Translations under genes and position numbers: made by a program
Notes under the pieces: model-generated
What the model saw: the letters and a program-made list of their open reading frames with translations, nothing else
The model's database searches: none
Told to the model about the DNA's origin: nothing
From: Coprinus comatus
Lineage: Eukaryota; Basidiomycota; Agaricomycetes; Agaricales; Agaricaceae
Direction: 5' to 3'
Assembly: GCA_034638255.1 (NCBI GenBank)
Contig: JAWPGT010000036.1
Coordinates: 62,001 to 126,000, forward strand
DNA: 64,000 nt
Shown: one piece after another, positions 58,643 through 64,000 of the stretch
How positions within the stretch are numbered: the stretch's first letter is position 1
Layout: every line of letters begins with the position of its first letter

Positions 58643-58793
58643 CACTGCGTGGGTGACTCGATAATCTAACTGGATTATCGAGGACATACCTAAACTTTAC
58701 TCTGAGACTAACGCTCATGAGTAAAGTAAAGCTTGGATAAATACTCACTAGTTTTTGATAATCTGTGTGGATTACCAAGTCACTGGCACAGTG
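58643..58793. mobile_element. 151-bp MITE with TA target site
   Basis: CACTGCGTGGGTGACTCGAT at the left and its inverse CACTGTGCCAGTGACTTGGT at the right (TIRs of about 24 bp, five mismatches); flanked by TA on both sides (58641-58642 and 58794-58795). Small size, TIRs starting CACTG and a TA duplication fit a Stowaway/Tc1-mariner-type MITE. Confidence 0.7.
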
Positions 58794-60420
58794 TAAATAG
58801 CACTACTGGAGGCCGTAGTAAGTGTAAGAATATCAAATGCGTGCTGAGTTTGTAATACGTATCACTAAGTTAATGTAGTCCTCAGTGAAACAGAATAAGA
58901 AACCACTGAGGACTTACATATACGAACGCGTATTCAACAACATGGTCACGTGACATATTGCTATTCATATACATGTATGTTAACCAGATGTTAACAGAGT
59001 TGGGATGGACAGGGCACGGTGGGTGATATCTGTGATAAGGTAAAGGTGAATGGACAATGATTGCTCTGACCACGGTGTCCGTGAATTCGGATTGTCTCTT
59101 CGAGGCCGCTGTGAGGTGAGACTTGTTCTACTATTATCTGATTCTAATCTTTGCTATTCATGTATCAGGCTATAGCTAAACGTTACTCATTATCTTATGG
59201 CAAGATGTTCGGAGGTCTGAAACCGGAATTAGTCACAGTGGTGTCATTGGAGGCGGAGTCCCTGAAGATGAAAGTATCCTCCGAGTCTTTGTTGATAGTG
59301 ATAGAACTGGTATTAGAGTCAAATCAACAGCAAAATTTATGTCAAACCATTAGTCAACTCCAGGCTTACCACCTGCCAAGAAGATAAGCTCATGAAGGAC
59401 AGAGTTGCTAAGGGTGTTAACAACATCTAGAGACCTGAAGACCTGATCTTTTGTTATTTATTTAACGACTCAAGACCCTCATTGAGGGGAACACAGTAAC
59501 TGACAGGGAACCAAGGATGTTCTGAACTGATACATCGTGGTTTCTGTAGTTGTCCAAGAGAGTGTACGAAAGCTGTAATATGAAACACATTTTGTGGAAC
59601 AGCGATCCGTTGGGAAAATAGCAGGATTTCTCCGAGTCTCAAGGCATGTATCCTCTTCACACACTGTTAAACAGCTCGGAATAATATCACAACCCACAAC
59701 ATTCCTGAAATGGTGGATTGTTAACATCACCAACTTTGCGTACTAGGAGAGTGGAATAAAAATGTTATTGACAACACAAAGGGTCGTGAAGAACTTTTAG
59801 GGAAAGGCTGCTTTTGGAAATAAAAGGATTCATTCCAGCTATCATTGTCTCGCGTAAGTAGCAATGTGGAATGGGACGCAGTTAGCACCAGTTTAAATTC
59901 ATCTCCGGGAAGGTGTCCGACTTTCACAGTATTCCTGTTACCCTACTAGGGGCCTGGTCGAGTCATGGCTGTTAGACGCGAGGGTTGATTCTGATCTGGA
60001 TTCTAGTCACACTTCCAACTTCAAATACCAGGTGGTCTTTAGCGTGCTGTTCCCGGCAGGTCAGATTGTCTTATAAAAGTGTTCCCGTCAAATACTAGAT
60101 GATTGGTACAACTAATAGCCACTTCGTTCGACGTCTTGTTGTTATGAACAATAATGCATGATGTACCTCATATTTGGGGCAGTTTACAACCCTGAACTTA
60201 GAATTAAAGTTCAGAGAAATCACAATATTACGGTCTATATCAGATCTGCATCTTCAATTACATTCCAAAGAAATGGACCTGGGCCCACTATTGGAGGCGC
60301 CCACCAAGGAGCCTGAAGGTTGTGTCACCATTATCCCTTTTTATTCGACCACCCTGATGTCTAGTATTTCTATTGGTTAATTAGACACAGCAGTGGTACT
60401 AGACACCGACACCTTGGTAG
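58794..60420. other. Long intergenic stretch, no gene seen
   Basis: About 1.6 kb without any frame that has family signal or splice support. The right end is the promoter of the gene at 60516. Confidence 0.4.
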
Positions 60421-60428
60421 TATAAAAT
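60421..60428 (+). promoter_or_regulatory. TATA box of the pseudo-dioxygenase gene H
   Basis: tataaaat 95 bp before the start codon at 60516, followed by a C/T-rich leader. Same spacing as in the neighbour gene at 62028. Confidence 0.55.
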
Positions 60429-60515
60429 AACAAATACCCTCACTTCTTAATTTCCACCCTCACCCACACCTTCTTTTCTGTCTTTCCCTTGCCCACACCA
60501 TATCATACATCGATC

Positions 60516-61278
60516 ATGAACTCTCAAACTACCTCAGCCGTCCACAACGAAGTTACACTTCAAGAAGGTGAAAGACGAAACGACTGGTCGGCTGGTACGA
60601 TCGGACTATTAGAAGAATCATTGTTAAGGTATACGCGGTTCGATGGTACCAATGGGTAAGTCCGAATTCTTACTTCTTACAACCGATTTCTTATACACTC
60701 ATATTTTTTCCCTTTCGAAATAGTACCATAACTATTCCACCCGCACCTCCATTGGCAAACACTCTCCCAATCACCTCCAACCGGAATTCATCACATGGTG
60801 ACTTTAGATGGTTATTTCAGTGTAAAAACACACCAAATTACTTTATTAAACAACTGATTTCCCCGTTATTCCCACCTGGGGCATTGGACCGCAAGAATAT
60901 TACATGGAATAAAACTGTCTGTCTGGAAGGTACGTCATTAACAATATTTCTAACTTAAACAATCCATTTATCGTTAAAATATTTTGTGCCATACTTTTAG
61001 GATTGTGGGGTAGTGTTTCAAAGTGGCCTATAGGACCTTTCACAACCAACAACATTTGTATATATATTATTCTCCCACATAAACATGTAGGAGAAACGAT
61101 TAGGCTCAAAGTACGAGACTCTGATGGGGATCAAGTCTTAATGTTCAATGCAATGTCTTATACCCAACTGGGATATGCCACCTACGTTGCGGTTCGAGGG
61201 TCTGTGGAGAGAGAGATTTTTCCGATTCAGTCTGGAGTTCGACTTATGTTGTCATTTGATATTACCTTGAGTGATTGA
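60516..61278 (+). CDS. 2OG-like fold protein without iron ligands (H)
   Basis: Three exons, 60516-60655 (140 nt), 60724-60929 (206 nt) and 61001-61278 (278 nt); 624 nt, 207 residues. By eye it aligns with the 2OG dioxygenases of this window: RRNDWSAGTIGLLEESLLRY then TRFDGTNG (compare QQPWTSGVHKLSDAERFLFY, KRQDGSYN), DFRWLFQ...FIKQLISPLFPPGALD (compare DFSWPFH...LISKLVSGLFPF), YIILPHKHVGETIRL (compare VILPLGNHQGGDFLL), YVAVRGSVEREIFPIQSGVR (compare YVAFFSDVEHEVLQVTQGYR). Exon 1 has exactly the length of the dioxygenase gene at 32508, and both introns keep phases 2 and 1. But the HxD segment is replaced (SKWPIGPFTTNN for KSHVDTPRGQNV) and the distal His is Arg, so it cannot hold iron in the usual way. 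The C-terminal 200-residue extension is absent. Undamaged; function unknown. Confidence 0.78.
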
Positions 61279-61939
61279 GGGACTATGTTTACTATACTTG
61301 TAGATTTATTGTATTCATATACATAGTTGTAAAAGTAATGAATCTGGCAGTCGATTGTTTTATAAGGATATAGGAAGTTCTAGTATTGGCTCCGTATATT
61401 GATACATTGGAAAGGGGATTGACATTTATGATTGGTATCACCAATCAGACCGTTGTCCATTATACATCGTAGTTTGTGATTGCTGCTCTATTGTTCAATC
61501 ACCACTGAGTAATTTAATTTACACTACCTGGTGTCCGTGTCCACGGGATTTAAAGAGTTGTGTAAACAATGGGAATAAAACTTTTATTTTTATGTATAGT
61601 AATATATCATTAAGTTTGTCAGGGTTGGATTGAGGTCTTGCAAGTTGCAAGTTGCTATGATCTAGTAGTTGCTAGTTAGTGCCATAAATCTGCATGAAAA
61701 AGAAAGAGAAAAGAAAACATTCATGCATCAATGGGGATGCCAGTGTGATGTCAATTGGGACACACTTTTACCTTTTTTTTTTAACGATCGTAGGCTGTGG
61801 CTACTGTCCAGTGTCTAGTACCGTGTAATGATGTGTGGTCTATGCATATGCACATGGTAGTTATAATCTCGGCTAACGAGGAAACCAACCTCTTACTAAT
61901 TAGATTTCCACATCTAATTAGACCGACCCCAAAACACCA
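61279..61939. other. Intergenic stretch between genes H and I
   Basis: About 660 bp; AT-rich, with an inverted-looking gattggtatcaccaatc near 61431-61447. No gene. The right end is the promoter of the next gene. Confidence 0.4.
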
Positions 61940-61947
61940 TATAAAAA
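61940..61947 (+). promoter_or_regulatory. TATA box of the pseudo-dioxygenase gene I
   Basis: tataaaaa 88 bp before the start codon at 62028. Confidence 0.55.
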
Positions 61948-62027
61948 CCCTTGTCTTTCCAATATCAATATCACTATTTACGTTATCCTCACCACTACTA
62001 CCACCTACAAAAAAACCACAAGAAGTT

Positions 62028-62932
62028 ATGGATAGGATAAAGCAGGGTAGAAACGTCGATGACATTGAAGGTATTGGAAAGGATTGGTGTCGTGGTCTTA
62101 TCGGACCATACCAACGAAATTCTAATTTGCCTACGTCACTGTTATGGATTAAACGACCTGAAGATGGTTACAAAGGGTAAGCAACTTTTATTTAATCCAA
62201 TGCTATGATAATTATATGTCCTGATTATGATGTGTATTTTACATCAGTGTTGGTTTGGATTATAAAGTTATTAGAGTTCCTAATGTCAAACCACTGGTGG
62301 TTACGAAGTCGAAGTCTAATTTAGGATCTAAATTAAAAGGACTCTTCAGTCGGTCAGGGTCACAACGAAATTCATACACAACTTCAACCTATCCAACGAC
62401 TACAACAACTACAACAACTATTACTACTACGAAGGCCAAATTGGATTTATTTGACGATTTCACTTTTGATTGGCTTCTTCGTGATGATATTGAAGAATTC
62501 ATGTTTAAACCTCTACTTGCCCCCTTATTTCAGTCTGGAGAATTGGATGGAAAGATTATTCAATATACTAGCAGAGTCATTGTTGAACGCAAGTCCTTAA
62601 AAAACCTCCATGAACATTTTATTAACAAAAACTAACTTCTATATGTATATTTAGCGAAAACTATTTCAAGGTATCCTTGTGGCCAATTCATTCCAGATAG
62701 CTCCATAACAATCTACATTCTCTTACCACATAGACATGGTGGAGAACCTAGTTTGATTTTATGGGATGGTGATCTTAAAGTCAAACTTAATGTGATGGAT
62801 TATGACAAGAATGCTTTTGCTGTTCCATTACAATGTGCTTATTTCGTAGTTCGAGGTGACATTCCAAGGCAGATAGTAAGACTTGAAAGTGTTTCTCGTG
62901 TTATGGTTGCATTTGATTTAATTGTACGTTGA
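62028..62932 (+). CDS. 2OG-like fold protein without iron ligands (I)
   Basis: Three exons, 62028-62176 (149 nt), 62248-62588 (341 nt) and 62655-62932 (278 nt); 768 nt, 255 residues. The second intron starts GCAAGT, a GC-AG intron (62589-62654). Exon 1 length equals that of the intact dioxygenase (36029-37519), exon 3 length equals that of gene H, and intron phases (2, 1) match all. Similar blocks: WCRGLIGPYQ...LLWIKRPEDGYKG, FDWLLRDDIEEFMFKPLLAP with LFQSGELDG, YILLPHRHGGEPSLI (compare ILPIGNHKGGELVL), YFVVRGDIPRQIVRLESVSR. HxD is absent (RYPCGQFIPDSS) and the distal His is Arg; the 2OG-binding Arg position remains. A Ser/Thr-rich insert (TTSTYPTTTTTTTTITTTKA, about residues 100-120) separates N-terminus and barrel. 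Undamaged; tandem with H. Confidence 0.76.
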
Positions 62933-63093
62933 ATTTACAGTTCCTTTTTGTAATACTTAGTGTATCGAGTATGTACTTTTTGATGTACTTAGAGTAGTGT
63001 GACTATATTGAAAGTTATTTTTGGTACTTGGTCACACATGTAACAATCAGAGTATTGTCACGAAATTTTTGTGCGTTGACACCAACGACCACG
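62933..63093. other. Short spacer before YTM1
   Basis: 160 bp between gene I and YTM1; the promoter of YTM1 must lie here or overlap the end of gene I. Confidence 0.4.
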
Positions 63094-64000
63094 ATGGCCT
63101 CGGCGACACAACAACCAGTGATATTCAAAACATCGACACCATACCCTCTTCCAACACAAAAGTATCTTCTTCCTACAACATGGAAACGTTATCACCTTTC
63201 TCAACTTATAAACAAAGCCTTGTCACTATCTACTCCCATTCCATTTGATTTCATTGTCAAAGGAGAAATCTTGAAAACTTCCTTGGGTGAATGGTGTAAT
63301 GAAAATGGGGTTGGCGAGGTACGTTATAGTTGGCGTTGTCTTGTTTTGTGATAGGAAAGAATTAATTGGATTTGGAAGGATCTTTTAGGAAGAGACTTTG
63401 GAGGTTGAGTATGTTGAAAGTGTTTTGCCACCTGTCAAGATGGGAGATATACCACACGAAGATTGGGCTAGCAGCATTCTATGTGATTTACCTGGGTATG
63501 TTTGCCTTGCATTACCGCTTCAAACTCAGTAATAAACAATATCTAGGTATTTGTTGACAGCGTCATACGACGGTCATGTTCGAGCATTTGATTACTCCAA
63601 AACGCAAGTGTTTGGCGCAGCTATCCATTCAACACCGATTACATCACTTGCTCTCATTCCTTCAACGACCGACAACGAGAATGAACATATGATTGCGACC
63701 AGTTCGTTGGACTTGACGGCAGCCATTTCAAAAATAACGTTGGATGCTTCGTCATCGACGTCATCGATTATTTCAACTCTTCATCTACACACCGCACCTG
63801 TCTCGTCTGTTGCGTCAAACAGTTCTGGAACACATCTACTGACCTCGTCATGGGATGGTCTAATTGGGTTATGGGATACAACTCTTCCTACTTCTGATGA
63901 AGTTCCCGAATCTGTACAGAGCGGTTCTGAGAAGAAAAAGAGAAGAAAGGTAGAAGAAGGCGCCAAACCCAAGAGAAAAGCACCTTCCAACGTATTGAGA
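63094..64000 (+). CDS. YTM1: YTM1/WDR12 ribosome biogenesis protein, 5' part
   Basis: Three exons: 63094-63318, 63389-63495 and 63547 to the window edge, introns of 70 and 51 nt with frame kept. It starts MASATQQPVIFKTSTPYPLP, followed by the NLE-type N-terminal domain: WKRYHLSQLINKALSLSTPI, PFDFIVKGEILKTSLGEWCN, EETLEVEYVESVLPPVKMGD, PHEDWASSILCD. Then WD repeats begin: YLLTASYDGHVRAFDY, HMIATSSLDLTAAISKI, HLLTSSWDGLIGLWDT, with a Lys/Arg-rich insert (EKKKRRKVEEGAKPKRK) near the edge that is likely a nuclear localisation signal. Ytm1 with Nop7 and Erb1 forms the PeBoW complex for 60S subunit assembly; its N-terminal domain is the site released by the Rea1 ATPase. The remaining repeats are outside the window. 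No damage. Confidence 0.88.

Overview
This window reads as nuclear DNA of a filamentous basidiomycete, most likely an Agaricomycete (mushroom-forming fungus); I do not name a genus. Reasons: almost every gene is split by 47-90 nt GT-AG introns with CTAAC/CTGAC-like branch sites; there is a family of fungal-type (FunK1) kinases and leucine-rich F-box-type proteins of the kind expanded in mushrooms; and the conserved genes (PEX3, STE6-type transporter, ERT1, YTM1/WDR12) match basidiomycete forms. The DNA is AT-rich. Gene models were joined by hand from splice sites and reading frame, so exon limits are proposals.

Layout. 1-4381: a partial unknown gene, an 81-residue conserved small protein, and PEX3 divergent from it. 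4555-10077: an accessory block of damaged FunK1 kinases and a fragment of a 2-oxoglutarate/Fe(II) dioxygenase (2OG) gene. 10490-12217: an F-box/LRR-type gene. 12659-17223: transposon-like repeats around a secreted double-CFEM protein gene. 17668-22803: a full-length STE6-type ABC transporter. 23860-37519: a second accessory block with more FunK1 copies, a pseudokinase-like gene, two 2OG genes (one intact, one shifted by a single base), 2OG fragments, a non-autonomous Helitron and a MITE. 38225-54614: mostly housekeeping or metabolic genes (F-box type, ERT1, GH1 beta-glucosidase, Gfo/Idh/MocA oxidoreductase, small genes, a Pro-rich protein, an alpha/beta hydrolase). 55022-62932: a 2OG pseudogene, a CK1-like kinase beside a HAD-like remnant, a TA-flanked MITE, then two tandem small genes. 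63094-64000: the start of YTM1.

The most unusual signal is a set of co-distributed FunK1 kinases and 2OG dioxygenases. Nearly every FunK1 copy is broken in a different way (lost catalytic loop, Asp-to-Asn changes, nonsense, frameshifts), and 2OG fragments lie beside them. At the right end, two intact tandem genes (60516-61278 and 62028-62932) appear to be catalytically dead members of the 2OG family: same first-exon lengths, same intron phases and same beta-barrel pattern, but without the HxD...H iron ligands. This looks like an unrecognised pseudo-dioxygenase family derived from the active one. STE6 (pheromone export), PEX3 (peroxisomes), ERT1 (gluconeogenesis) and YTM1 (ribosome assembly) are ordinary core genes between the accessory blocks.
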